Source: Streptomyces echinatus
GTDB lineage: Bacteria; Actinomycetota; Actinomycetes; Streptomycetales; Streptomycetaceae
Assembly (NCBI RefSeq): GCF_014203595.1
Contig: NZ_JACHJK010000002.1
Location: forward strand, 682,001-746,000
Direction: 5' to 3'
DNA length: 64,000 bases
Made by a program: the position numbers and the translations under genes. This document shows positions 24,798 through 32,721 of the stretch, piece after piece (position 1 is the stretch's first letter; each line of letters opens with the position of its first letter). The notes under the pieces are model-generated. The model saw only the letters and a program-made list of their open reading frames with translations. It was not told where the DNA came from and did not search any database.

Positions 24798-25862
24798 ATG
24801 GCGACTTTGTGCAGGCCCACGGTGTCGGTCCCGGAGTACGTGATCACCATGGAGGAGACACTGGAGCTGGCGCGCTCCCACCACGCGGACCACCCCCAAC
24901 TGCCACTGGCCCTCAGGCTGATCGAGAACACCGGGGTCAGGACGAGACACATCGTCCAGCCCATCGAGGAGACCCTCAAGCACCCGGGCTTCGAGGAGCG
25001 CAACAAGCTCTACGAGGCCGAGGCCAAGGCCCGGGTTCCCGCGGTGATCCAGTGCGCGCTGGACAACGCGGAACTGCTCACCAGCGACATCGACGTGATC
25101 ATCTACGTGTCGTGCACGGGCTTCATGATGCCCTCGCTCACGGCCTGGCTGATCAACGAGATGGACTTCGACAGCACCACCCGGCAGATGCCCATCGCCC
25201 AGCTGGGCTGTGCGGCCGGCGGAGCGGCGATCAACCGGGCGCACGACTTCTGCTCGGCCTACCCGAACGCCAACGCGCTGATCGTGGCCTGCGAGTTCTG
25301 CTCGCTGTGCTACCAGCCCACCGACCTCGGCGTCGGCTCGCTGCTCTCCAACGGACTGTTCGGCGACGGTATCGCCGCCGCCGTGGTGCGTGGACGCGGC
25401 GGCACGGGCGTCCGCCTGGAGCGCAACGGCTCCTACCTGATCCCGAAGACGGAGGACTGGATCGCGTACGACGTCCGGGCGACCGGCTTCCACTTCCTGC
25501 TGGACAAGCGGGTGCCCACGACCATGGAGCCGCTCGCCCCGGCGCTGAAGGACCTGGCCGGCCTGCACGGTTGGGACGCGTCCGACCTGGACTTCTACAT
25601 CATCCACGCGGGCGGTCCCCGAATACTCGACGACCTCAGCAAGTTCCTGCAGGTCGACCCGCAGGCGTTCCGGTTCAGCCGGGCCACGCTCACCGAGTAC
25701 GGCAACATCGCCAGCGGCGTCGTCCTGGACGCGCTGCGCCGGCTGTTCGACGAGGGCGGCGCCGAGGAGCGGGCGCGCGGACTGCTCGCCGGGTTCGGCC
25801 CCGGCATCACCGCCGAGATGACGGTCGGCCGCTGGGTCAACGCGGACGGAGCCGCCGGATGA
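24798..25862 (+). CDS. rppA: 1,3,6,8-Tetrahydroxynaphthalene synthase (type III PKS)
   Basis: Homodimeric type III polyketide synthase that condenses five malonyl-CoA units into 1,3,6,8-tetrahydroxynaphthalene, the precursor of flaviolin pigments and hexahydroxyperylenequinone melanin. The 354-residue protein begins MATLCRP as in other RppA proteins and has the exact catalytic triad positions: Cys138 in 'AQLGCAAGG', His270 in 'YIIHAGGP' and Asn303 in 'EYGNIASG'. 'ACEFCSLCYQPTD' near residue 165 is also an RppA signature. Start ATG 24798. First gene of an operon with a P450 overlapping by 4 bases and a cupin 7 bp after that. Confidence 0.97.
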   Translation: MATLCRPTVSVPEYVITMEETLELARSHHADHPQLPLALRLIENTGVRTRHIVQPIEETLKHPGFEERNKLYEAEAKARVPAVIQCALDNAELLTSDIDVIIYVSCTGFMMPSLTAWLINEMDFDSTTRQMPIAQLGCAAGGAAINRAHDFCSAYPNANALIVACEFCSLCYQPTDLGVGSLLSNGLFGDGIAAAVVRGRGGTGVRLERNGSYLIPKTEDWIAYDVRATGFHFLLDKRVPTTMEPLAPALKDLAGLHGWDASDLDFYIIHAGGPRILDDLSKFLQVDPQAFRFSRATLTEYGNIASGVVLDALRRLFDEGGAEERARGLLAGFGPGITAEMTVGRWVNADGAAG

Positions 25863-27076
25863 CCGAGCGGACGACGCTGACCGAGGTGCGGCCCCCGGTG
25901 CGGCACTGGCCGGTGGTCGACCTGCCCGGGGCGGAGTTCGACCCCGTGCTGGCCGAGCTGATGGCCGAGGGCCCGGTCACCCGCATCCAGCTGCCCAACG
26001 GCGAGGGCTGGGCGTGGCTGGTCACCCGGTACGAGGATGTGCGCCGGGTGGCCAACGACCCCCGCTTCGGCCGTGAGGCGGTCATGGAGAAGCAGGTCAC
26101 CCGGCTGGCCCCGCACTTCATCCCGGACCGGGGCGCGGTCGGCTTCCTCGATCCGCCCGAGCACACCCTGCTGCGCCGCTCGGTGGCACCCGCGTTCACC
26201 ACGAAGGGGGTGGAGCGGGTGCGCGGGAGGGCGCGCGCCATGCTGGACGAACTGGTCGACGAGCTGCTGCGCGGCGGCCCGCCCGCCGATCTCACCAGTG
26301 CGGTGCTCACCCCGTTTCCGATCGCGGTGATCTGCGAGCTGATGGGCGTCCCGGCCGGCGACCGGCACAGCATGCACATCTGGACCCAGCTGATCCTGTC
26401 CTCCGCGCACGGCAAGGAGGTCCCCGAGCGGGCCAAGCGGGAGATGGCGGCGTACTTCTCCGACCTGATCGGACTGCGCGAGAACAGCACCGGCGAGGAC
26501 GTCACCTCGCTGCTGGGCGCCGCGGTGGGCCGGGGCGAGATCACGCCGGAGCAGGCCGTCGGCCTGGCCGTCCTCCTCCAGATCGGCGGCGAGGCGGTCA
26601 CCGCCAACAGCGGGCAGCTGTTCTACCTGCTGCTGACCCGGCCCCACCTGGCGGAGCGACTGCGCGCGGAGCCGGAGATCCGGCCCCGGGCCATCGACGA
26701 ACTCCTGCGCTACATCCCGCACCGCAACGCGGTCGGGCTGTCCCGCATCGCGCTGGAGGACGTCGACGTCGCGGGGGTCCGCATCCGCGCCGGCGAGCCG
26801 GTCTACGTCTCCTACCTGGCCGCCAACCGCGACCCGGGCGTCTTCTCCGACCCGGACGGCATCGACTTCTCCCGCAGCCCGAACCCGCATGTGGCGTTCG
26901 GCTTCGGCCCGCACTACTGCCCCGGCGGCATGCTGGCCCGGCTGGAGGAGGAGCTCCTGACGGACGCCCTGCTGGACCGGGTGCCGAAGATGCGACTGGC
27001 CGTACCTCCGGATCAGGTCTTCTTCAGGAAGGGCGCCTTGATCCGGGGCCCCGAAGCCCTTCCCGTGACCTGGTGA
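25859..27076 (+). CDS. Cytochrome P450, CYP158A2-like (flaviolin coupling)
   Basis: 405-residue soluble P450 that, by comparison with CYP158A2 of S. coelicolor and P450mel of S. griseus, should couple flaviolin or tetrahydroxynaphthalene oxidatively into dimers and trimers giving coloured pigments. The heme ligand is Cys354 in 'AFGFGPHYCPGGMLARLEEE', and the ExxR motif is 'DELLRYIPHRN'. In the I helix 'IGGEAVTANSG' the residue that is normally the conserved threonine is Ala246, the same substitution I recall for CYP158A2, where a substrate hydroxyl is thought to replace it. ATG overlaps the rppA stop (ATGA). Confidence 0.95.
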   Translation: MTERTTLTEVRPPVRHWPVVDLPGAEFDPVLAELMAEGPVTRIQLPNGEGWAWLVTRYEDVRRVANDPRFGREAVMEKQVTRLAPHFIPDRGAVGFLDPPEHTLLRRSVAPAFTTKGVERVRGRARAMLDELVDELLRGGPPADLTSAVLTPFPIAVICELMGVPAGDRHSMHIWTQLILSSAHGKEVPERAKREMAAYFSDLIGLRENSTGEDVTSLLGAAVGRGEITPEQAVGLAVLLQIGGEAVTANSGQLFYLLLTRPHLAERLRAEPEIRPRAIDELLRYIPHRNAVGLSRIALEDVDVAGVRIRAGEPVYVSYLAANRDPGVFSDPDGIDFSRSPNPHVAFGFGPHYCPGGMLARLEEELLTDALLDRVPKMRLAVPPDQVFFRKGALIRGPEALPVTW

Positions 27077-27083
27077 GGGGCCC

Positions 27084-27602
27084 ATGACGACCGAAGGACT
27101 GTATGTGCCGCCGGGCCACGGGCGCGTGATCGAGACGCCGGCCCAGCGGGTGACGTTCAAGGTAACCGGCACCCACTCGCGGATGGCCTCGACCTTCGAG
27201 GTGGAGGTCCCGCCGGGCTTCGACGTGGGCGCCCATGTGCACACGCGCAGCGAGGAGCTGTTCTACGTCCTCGAAGGCGAGCTGGACGTGCTCGCCTTCG
27301 AGCCGCGCATCCGCACGCCGGACAACTGGCAGAGGTGGGAGTCGAGTTCGGGCAACCGGGTGGTCCGGGCGACGCCGGGCACGGTCATCGTCGTACCGCC
27401 GGGCTGCCCGCACGCCTTCGCGAACCCGACGGACACGCCCGCGAAGATGTTCTTCCAGGCGAGTCCGCCGCCGGATCACGAGCTCTACTTCGACGAGTTG
27501 CTGGAGATCCTGGGCACCGGGGGCCCGCCGGACCAGGAGGCGATCGAGGCGCTGCGGGCCAAGTACGACATCGAGCAGCTCACGCCGCTGAGACATCGCT
27601 GA
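27084..27602 (+). CDS. momA: Cupin quinone-forming monooxygenase (MomA-like)
   Basis: 172-residue single-domain cupin, third gene of the rppA operon. In S. antibioticus and S. coelicolor the equivalent cupin oxygenates 1,3,6,8-tetrahydroxynaphthalene to flaviolin. Metal-ligand residues fit: His51, His53 and Glu57 in 'GAHVHTRSEELFYVLEGELD' and His110 in 'VPPGCPHAFANP'. The C-terminal tail after residue 130 is helical and charged. It starts 7 bp after the P450 stop. The assignment to MomA rests on position and the cupin motif; the symbol is used by analogy. Confidence 0.88.
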   Translation: MTTEGLYVPPGHGRVIETPAQRVTFKVTGTHSRMASTFEVEVPPGFDVGAHVHTRSEELFYVLEGELDVLAFEPRIRTPDNWQRWESSSGNRVVRATPGTVIVVPPGCPHAFANPTDTPAKMFFQASPPPDHELYFDELLEILGTGGPPDQEAIEALRAKYDIEQLTPLRHR

Positions 27603-27622
27603 GTGTCGTCACCGGGGCGGGC

Positions 27623-27645
27623 GCGCGGCCGGCCCGGGGCCGCGC
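27623..27645. terminator. Hairpin between convergent momA-like and acyl-CoA dehydrogenase genes
   Basis: GCGCGGCC-N7-GGCCGCGC is an 8 bp perfect stem between the stop codons at 27602 (plus) and 27689 (minus). It can serve both directions. Confidence 0.55.
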
Positions 27646-27688
27646 CGTGCGGCCACGACCGGCCGGCGGTCCGCCGCGCCCCCGCCCG

Positions 27689-28918
27689 CTACCGGATCGG
27701 CATCCCCGCCAGCGTGCGCGCGATGACGAGCCGCTGGATCTCGCTCGTCCCCTCGAAGATCGTGTAGATCGCGCTGTCCCGGTGCATCCGCTCGACCGGG
27801 TACTCCCGCGTGTACCCGTTGCCGCCGAGGATCTGGATGGCCTGCCCGGTGACCTTCTTGGCGGTCTCGCTCGCGAACAGCTTGGACATGGAGCCCTCGG
27901 CCGCGGTGAACGGCCTGCCGTTGACCGCCATCCACGACGCGCGCCACACCAGCAGGCGGGCGGCGTCGATCTGGGTCCGCATGTCGGCGAGCTGGAAGGC
28001 CACGCCCTGGTTGTCGATGATCGGCCGTCCGAACTGCTGCCGGGTCGTCGCGTAGTCGAGGGCGACCTCGTAGGCGGCGCGGGCGGTGCCGACCGCCATC
28101 GCGCCGACGGCCGGCCGCGAGGCCTCGAACGTGGCCATCGCCGCGTTCTTCACGCGCTCGCCCCCGCCGGCCTTGGCCCGCTCCCGGGCCCGGGCGAGCC
28201 GCTCGTCCAGCTTCTCCTTGCCGCCGAGGAGGCAGGAGCCGGGGACGCGGACGCCGTCGAGGACGACCTCGGCGGTGTGCGAGGCGCGGATGCCGTGCTT
28301 CTTGAACTTCTGGCCCTGGGACAGGCCGGCCGTACCCGGCGGGACGATGAAGGAGGCGTGGCCCTTGGAGCCCAGCTCCGGGTCGACGACGGCGACGACG
28401 ACGTGGACGTTGGCGATGCCGCCGTTGGTCGCCCAGGTCTTCGTGCCGTTGAGCACCCACTCGTCCGTGGCCTCGTCGTACACGGCGCGCGTGCGCATGG
28501 AGGCGACGTCGGAGCCGGCGTCGGGCTCGGAGGAGCAGAAGGCGGCGACCTTGACGTCGTTCTGGTCGCCGTACATCTGCGGGATCCAGGTGCCGATCTG
28601 TTCCTCGGTCCCGTTGGCGAGGACGCCCACGGCGGCGAGACCCGTGCCCACAATGGAGAGGGCGATGCCCGCGTCGCCCCAGAAGAGCTCCTCCATGGCC
28701 ATCGGGATGCCGAGGCCGGTGGGGTCGAAGTACTGCTGCGCGTAGAAGTCGAGGGAGTAGATGCCGACCTTCGCCGCCTCCTGGATGACGGGCCAGGGGG
28801 TCTCCTCGCGCTCGTCCCACTCGGCCGCCGCCGGGCGGATCACGTCCGCCGCGAAGCCATGGAGCCAGTCCCGGACTTCCTTCTGTTCGTCGTTCAGCTC
28901 CATGGTGAACTCGGCCAT
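27689..28918 (-). CDS. Acyl-CoA dehydrogenase
   Basis: FAD-dependent acyl-CoA dehydrogenase of 409 residues, with 'QKEVRDWLHGFAADVIRPAA' at the N-terminus, 'VAAFCSSEPDAGSDVASMRT' (FAD/substrate loop), 'TKTWATNGGIANVHVVVAVV', 'ATTRQQFGRPIIDNQGVAFQ' and the catalytic C-terminal 'YTIFEGTSEIQRLVIARTLA' with Glu in FEGTSE. An insertion of basic and acidic residues near 235-255 ('EKLDERLARARERAKAGGG') is longer than in classical enzymes and is shared by a medium- to long-chain group in actinobacteria. The ATG follows GGAGGGG. It is divergent from a TetR gene whose probable operator lies in the 170 bp gap. Confidence 0.93.
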   Translation of the reverse strand: MAEFTMELNDEQKEVRDWLHGFAADVIRPAAAEWDEREETPWPVIQEAAKVGIYSLDFYAQQYFDPTGLGIPMAMEELFWGDAGIALSIVGTGLAAVGVLANGTEEQIGTWIPQMYGDQNDVKVAAFCSSEPDAGSDVASMRTRAVYDEATDEWVLNGTKTWATNGGIANVHVVVAVVDPELGSKGHASFIVPPGTAGLSQGQKFKKHGIRASHTAEVVLDGVRVPGSCLLGGKEKLDERLARARERAKAGGGERVKNAAMATFEASRPAVGAMAVGTARAAYEVALDYATTRQQFGRPIIDNQGVAFQLADMRTQIDAARLLVWRASWMAVNGRPFTAAEGSMSKLFASETAKKVTGQAIQILGGNGYTREYPVERMHRDSAIYTIFEGTSEIQRLVIARTLAGMPIR

Positions 28919-28944
28919 GTCCCCTCCAGCGGCGGTGGTGCGAT

Positions 28945-28986
28945 GTTACTTGCGGTAACAGGAGTCTGTTACTGACCGGTAGTAAA
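28945..28986. promoter_or_regulatory. Three overlapping palindromes, putative TetR operators
   Basis: Three dyads overlap in 42 bp between the divergent starts: GTTAC-N5-GTAAC (28945-28959), GTAACAG-GAGT-CTGTTAC (28955-28972, perfect 7 bp arms) and TTACT-N7-AGTAA (28970-28986). All share a GTTAC/GTAAC half-site. The spacing suggests cooperative binding of the adjacent TetR regulator that controls the acyl-CoA dehydrogenase gene and itself. Confidence 0.65.
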
Positions 28987-29088
28987 AGTCAACCGCTGAT
29001 GACGCGTCGGCATCCCGTTCGATGTCAGGGGCGCGGTCAGTGTTAGTTTGCGCAGGCGTCACCGAATCAGCACGGGTGGGGAGAGCAC

Positions 29089-29733
29089 ATGGACACCACG
29101 CAGCGGACCGATCAGCAGCGGTCGGCGGACCGCCGACGGCGCGAGCTGCTGGAGGCCGCCGACCGGGTGGTGCTGCGCGACGGCCCACAGGCGTCGATGA
29201 ACGCGATCGCCGCCGAGGCCGGCATCACCAAGCCGATCCTCTACCGCCACTTCGGGGACAAGGGCGGACTGTACGCCGCGCTGGCCAAGCGGCACACCGA
29301 CGCCCTGCTCGATTCGCTGCGGGCGGCACTGGACGCCCCGGCGGAGCGGCGGGAACGCGTCGAGTCCACCCTCGACACCTACCTCGCGGCGATCGAGGCG
29401 CGGCCCCAGGTGTACCGCTTCCTGATGCACCCGGCGGAGGGCGGCACCGGAGGCGACCAGGGGTTCGACGTCGGCAAGCACAGCGCCCCGCTGCTGCGCC
29501 GGATGGGCGAGGAGCTGGCCCAGGTCATCGAGGAGCGGGTGGACGTCGGCCCGGAGAGCCAGCAGCTCGCCCGGGTGTGGGGGCACGGGATCGTCGGCAT
29601 GATGCACGCCGCCGGTGACTGGTGGCTCGGCGAACGCCCCTGCTCCCGCGCCGAACTGGTGCGGTCCCTCGCGGATCTGCTGTGGGGCCGGCTCGCCGCC
29701 GCGGGAGACAGGATGGGCGGCCCGGGGTTCTGA
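29089..29733 (+). CDS. TetR-family regulator of the acyl-CoA dehydrogenase
   Basis: 214-residue TetR protein. The HTH is 'RRRELLEAADRVVLRDGPQA' then 'SMNAIAAEAGITKPILYRHF' and 'GDKGGLYAALAKRHTDALLD'. The C-terminal domain is of the TetR_C type seen in fatty-acid-responsive regulators ('FLMHPAEGGTGGDQGFDVGK'). The ATG follows GGGGAGAG. It is divergent from the acyl-CoA dehydrogenase gene and separated from it by three overlapping palindromes. It is likely a repressor relieved by an acyl-CoA; the ligand is not known. Confidence 0.9.
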   Translation: MDTTQRTDQQRSADRRRRELLEAADRVVLRDGPQASMNAIAAEAGITKPILYRHFGDKGGLYAALAKRHTDALLDSLRAALDAPAERRERVESTLDTYLAAIEARPQVYRFLMHPAEGGTGGDQGFDVGKHSAPLLRRMGEELAQVIEERVDVGPESQQLARVWGHGIVGMMHAAGDWWLGERPCSRAELVRSLADLLWGRLAAAGDRMGGPGF

Positions 29734-29823
29734 GGGCCGCACGCCACTGCCCGACCGCCCTCCGAGCGAAACGGCACCCCTTCAGGGAGAACCGGCGCTC
29801 CCCCGGGCGGCACCCGCGCCCCT

Positions 29824-30378
29824 TCAGGCGGGACCGGCGCCCCGGTGCCACGGAGCGCGGCGGATCCGCCCGGCCAGTCTGCGCTTGCGCCAGCCCGTGA
29901 GGTGGTCCGCGTACACACGGCCCTCCAGGTGGTCGCACTCGTGCTGCAGACACCGGGCGAAGAAGCCCGTGCCGTGCACGGTGACCGGCTCCCCCGTCAC
30001 CGTGAAGCCCTCGACGACGGCGTGGTCGTGGCGCTCGGTCCCCGCCTCCAGGCCCGGCAGGGACAGACAGCCCTCCGGACCCCGGACCACCACACCGTCC
30101 GCCTCCACCAGCCGCGGGTTCACCACGTGCCCGAGGTGACGCACGTCCTCGTCGTCGGGACAGTCATAGACGAACACCCGCAAACCGACCCCGATCTGGT
30201 TCGCGGCCAGGCCCACCCCCTGCGCCGCGTACATCGTGGCGAACAGGTCCTCCACGAGGTCCGCCAGGTCGGATCCGAAGTCGGTGACGTCCCGGCAGGG
30301 CTCGCGCAGTGCCGCGTCGCCGAGCAGGGTGAGAGGCCGGACGCGCCCGCGGGCGCCCGGAATGGAACCGTGTCGCAT
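29824..30378 (-). CDS. def: Peptide deformylase
   Basis: Removes the N-formyl group from nascent proteins at the ribosome. The 184-residue protein has all three motifs: 'GVGLAANQ' (54-61), 'EGCLS' with metal ligand Cys104, and 'HECDH' (146-150) supplying two His ligands and the catalytic Glu. The family is usually 165-190 residues. The C-terminus is unusually basic ('WRKRRLAGRIRRAPWHRG'), which may aid ribosome contact. Streptomycetes usually carry several deformylase genes, so it is probably not the only one. It stands alone, divergent from murT. Confidence 0.95.
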   Translation of the reverse strand: MRHGSIPGARGRVRPLTLLGDAALREPCRDVTDFGSDLADLVEDLFATMYAAQGVGLAANQIGVGLRVFVYDCPDDEDVRHLGHVVNPRLVEADGVVVRGPEGCLSLPGLEAGTERHDHAVVEGFTVTGEPVTVHGTGFFARCLQHECDHLEGRVYADHLTGWRKRRLAGRIRRAPWHRGAGPA

Positions 30379-30531
30379 GGCGGCAAGGGTACGGTTCGTT
30401 CAGCCCATGCCCGCCGCTCAAGACATGGGCCGGGATTCGGGTGTGCGAATGGATCTCGATAGGCTGAGGTTTCACATCACGCTGCCGGATGGCCCAGGGC
30501 GCGGCGCGTACGCAAGGAGGATCGAGAACTG

Positions 30532-31770
30532 ATGGCAGGCAACTCGGACCCGCTCTCGCCGCGGGCCAAGCTGGCCGTGACCGCGGGCAAGGCGGTCGCT
30601 GCGGCATCGCGCGCAGCGGGACGCGGCAGCGGGTCGGTGATCGGTGGCCGGGTCGCACTGAAACTCGACCCCGATCTGCTCGGGCGGCTCGCCCAGAACC
30701 TGGACGTCATCCTGGTGTCCGCCACCAACGGCAAGACCACGACCACGCGGCTCATCGCGGAGGCGCTGCGCGCCGCGGGCCCGGTCGTGTCGAACGCGCT
30801 CGGCGCCAACATGCCGGCCGGCATCACGTCCGCGCTCGCGGGCGGCTCGGAGTCGAAGTTCGCCGTCATCGAGGTCGACGAGAAGTACCTGGCCGGAGTG
30901 GCCCGGGACACCGACCCCAAGTGCATCGCCCTGCTGAACCTCTCCCGGGACCAGCTCGACCGCGCCGCCGAGACCCGGATGCTCGCCGAGAACTGGCGTG
31001 AGGGACTGGCCGGCTCCAAGGCCGTCGTCGTCGCCAACTGCGACGACCCGCTGGTCGTGTGGGCCGCGTCGTCCTCCGCGAATGTGATCTGGGTCGCGGC
31101 CGGACAGATGTGGAAGGACGACGCCTGGTCCTGCCCGTCGTGCGGCGGCGTCATGCAGCGCCCCGGCGACGACTGGTTCTGCGGCGAGTGCGGCTTCCGC
31201 CGGCCCACGCCGACCTGGGCGCTCTCCGGCGACCACGTGCTCGACCCGCACGGGTCCGCCTGGCCGATCCACCTGCAGCTGCCGGGCCGCGCCAACAAGG
31301 CGAACGCGGCCAGCTCCGCGGCCGTCGCCGCCGTCTTCGGCGTGCCTCCGCAGGTCGCCCTGGAGCGGATGTACCAGGTGCAGGCGGTGGCCGGCCGGTA
31401 CGACGTCGTGCAGTTCCAGAACCGCGACCTGCGGCTGCTGCTGGCCAAGAACCCGGCCGGCTGGCTGGAGACGTTCTCCCTGATCGACCCGCCGCCCGCC
31501 CCGGTGATCCTGTCCGTGAACGCGCGCGGAGCCGACGGCACCGACACGTCCTGGCTTTGGGACGTCGACTACACCCGGCTGACCGGCCACCCGATCTTCG
31601 TCATCGGTGACCGGAAGCTGGACCTCGCCGTCCGCCTGGAGGTCGCGAACCAGCACTTCCAGGTCTGCGAGAACCTCGACCAGGCCGTGCAGATGTGCCC
31701 GCCGGGCCGGATCGAGGTCATCGCGAACTACACCGCGTTCCAGGACCTGCGCCGCCGCGTCGGCAACTGA
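30532..31770 (+). CDS. murT: Lipid II isoglutaminyl synthase, MurT subunit
   Basis: ATP-dependent Mur-ligase-like subunit that, with GatD, amidates the alpha-carboxyl of D-glutamate in lipid II to D-isoglutamine. The 412-residue protein has the ATP loop 'SATNGKTTTTRLIAEALRAA' (residues 63-82), the Mur-ligase lysine region and a four-Cys zinc ribbon inserted in the middle domain (Cys201, Cys204, Cys217, Cys220), then the DUF1727 C-terminal domain. Start ATG 30532 follows AAGGAGG. gatD is 21 bp downstream, so the two are co-transcribed. The modification is needed for wall cross-linking in actinobacteria. Confidence 0.95.
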   Translation: MAGNSDPLSPRAKLAVTAGKAVAAASRAAGRGSGSVIGGRVALKLDPDLLGRLAQNLDVILVSATNGKTTTTRLIAEALRAAGPVVSNALGANMPAGITSALAGGSESKFAVIEVDEKYLAGVARDTDPKCIALLNLSRDQLDRAAETRMLAENWREGLAGSKAVVVANCDDPLVVWAASSSANVIWVAAGQMWKDDAWSCPSCGGVMQRPGDDWFCGECGFRRPTPTWALSGDHVLDPHGSAWPIHLQLPGRANKANAASSAAVAAVFGVPPQVALERMYQVQAVAGRYDVVQFQNRDLRLLLAKNPAGWLETFSLIDPPPAPVILSVNARGADGTDTSWLWDVDYTRLTGHPIFVIGDRKLDLAVRLEVANQHFQVCENLDQAVQMCPPGRIEVIANYTAFQDLRRRVGN

Positions 31771-31791
31771 TCTTCGAAGGGCGATCACCTC

Positions 31792-32520
31792 ATGAGCGAC
31801 AACCAACTGCGGCTGGTGTGGATCTACCCGGACCTGCTGAGCACCTACGGCGACCAGGGCAACGCCCTCGTCGTGGAGCGCCGCGCCCGCCAGCGCGGCC
31901 TGGACGTGGCCCGGCTGGACGTGCGCAGCGACCAGCCGATCCCGACCTCCGGCGACATCTACCTGATCGGCGGCGGCGAGGACCGTCCGCAGCGGCTCGC
32001 GGCCGAGCGGCTGCGCCGTGACGGGCATCTGCAGCAGGCCGTGCAGAACGGCGCGATCGTCTTCTCCGTCTGCGCCGGCTACCAGATCCTCGGCCACGAG
32101 TTCATCAACGACCTCGGTCAGCGCGAGCCGGGCCTCGGCCTGCTCGACGTGGTCTCGGTGCGCGGCGAGGGCGAGCGGTGCGTCGGCGACGTGCTGGGCG
32201 ACATCGACCCGCAGCTGGGCCTGCCCCAGCTGACCGGCTTCGAGAACCACCAGGGCGTCACCCACCTCGGCCCCACCGCCCGCCCCTTCGCCCGTGTGAA
32301 GATCGGCAAGGGCAACGGCACCGGGGACGGCACGGAGGGCGCGTACAACGGGACCGTCTTCGGCACCTACATGCACGGGCCCGTCCTCGCCCGCAACCCG
32401 CTGATCGCCGACCTGCTGCTGAAGCTGGCACTCGACGTCAACGCGCTGCCGCCGACCGACGACCGCTGGTACGAGGCGCTGCGCAACGAGCGCATCGCCG
32501 CGGCGCAGCAGCCGGCGTAA
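31792..32520 (+). CDS. gatD: Lipid II isoglutaminyl synthase, GatD glutaminase subunit
   Basis: Class I glutamine amidotransferase-like subunit that generates ammonia from glutamine for MurT. In the 242-residue protein the nucleophile is Cys94 in 'FSVCAGYQILGHEF', matching the position known in staphylococcal GatD, and the catalytic His is His195 in 'FGTYMHGPVLARNPLI'. 'LIGGGEDRPQ' near residue 60 forms part of the oxyanion region. A glycine-rich insert ('GKGNGTGDGTEGAYN', residues 173-187) precedes the last strand. It follows murT by 21 bp with GAAGGGCGATCAC as ribosome site. Confidence 0.95.
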   Translation: MSDNQLRLVWIYPDLLSTYGDQGNALVVERRARQRGLDVARLDVRSDQPIPTSGDIYLIGGGEDRPQRLAAERLRRDGHLQQAVQNGAIVFSVCAGYQILGHEFINDLGQREPGLGLLDVVSVRGEGERCVGDVLGDIDPQLGLPQLTGFENHQGVTHLGPTARPFARVKIGKGNGTGDGTEGAYNGTVFGTYMHGPVLARNPLIADLLLKLALDVNALPPTDDRWYEALRNERIAAAQQPA

Positions 32521-32547
32521 CCGTTCTTCCGACGAGATGCCGGCGTG

Positions 32548-32703
32548 GTCCGGCGGATTCCCGGGGGCCCGCCTGACGGCCCGTCCGCTCACATGTGCGG
32601 GCGCGTCCAGCAGGCGGACGCCCGCTACGGAGCCACCCCCTCACGCCGGTAGGGTGGCCGGGAATCCGCCGGACAACGTGGTCCGGTCTACCCGGCCCAC
32701 GTT
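32548..32703. promoter_or_regulatory. Long inverted repeat and dyad in the gatD-pfkA intergenic region
   Basis: GTCCGGCGGATTCCCGG (32548-32564) is the exact reverse complement of the sequence at 32658-32674, a perfect 17 bp repeat with a 93 bp loop, so the 5' region of pfkA could fold on itself in RNA. A second dyad, AACGTGG (32675-32681) with CCACGTT (32697-32703), sits 18-46 bp before the pfkA ATG. Either may be a regulator site or an RNA element; no known riboswitch class is recognised. Confidence 0.5.
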
Positions 32704-32721
32704 GAGAAGGTATTTCGGGCT

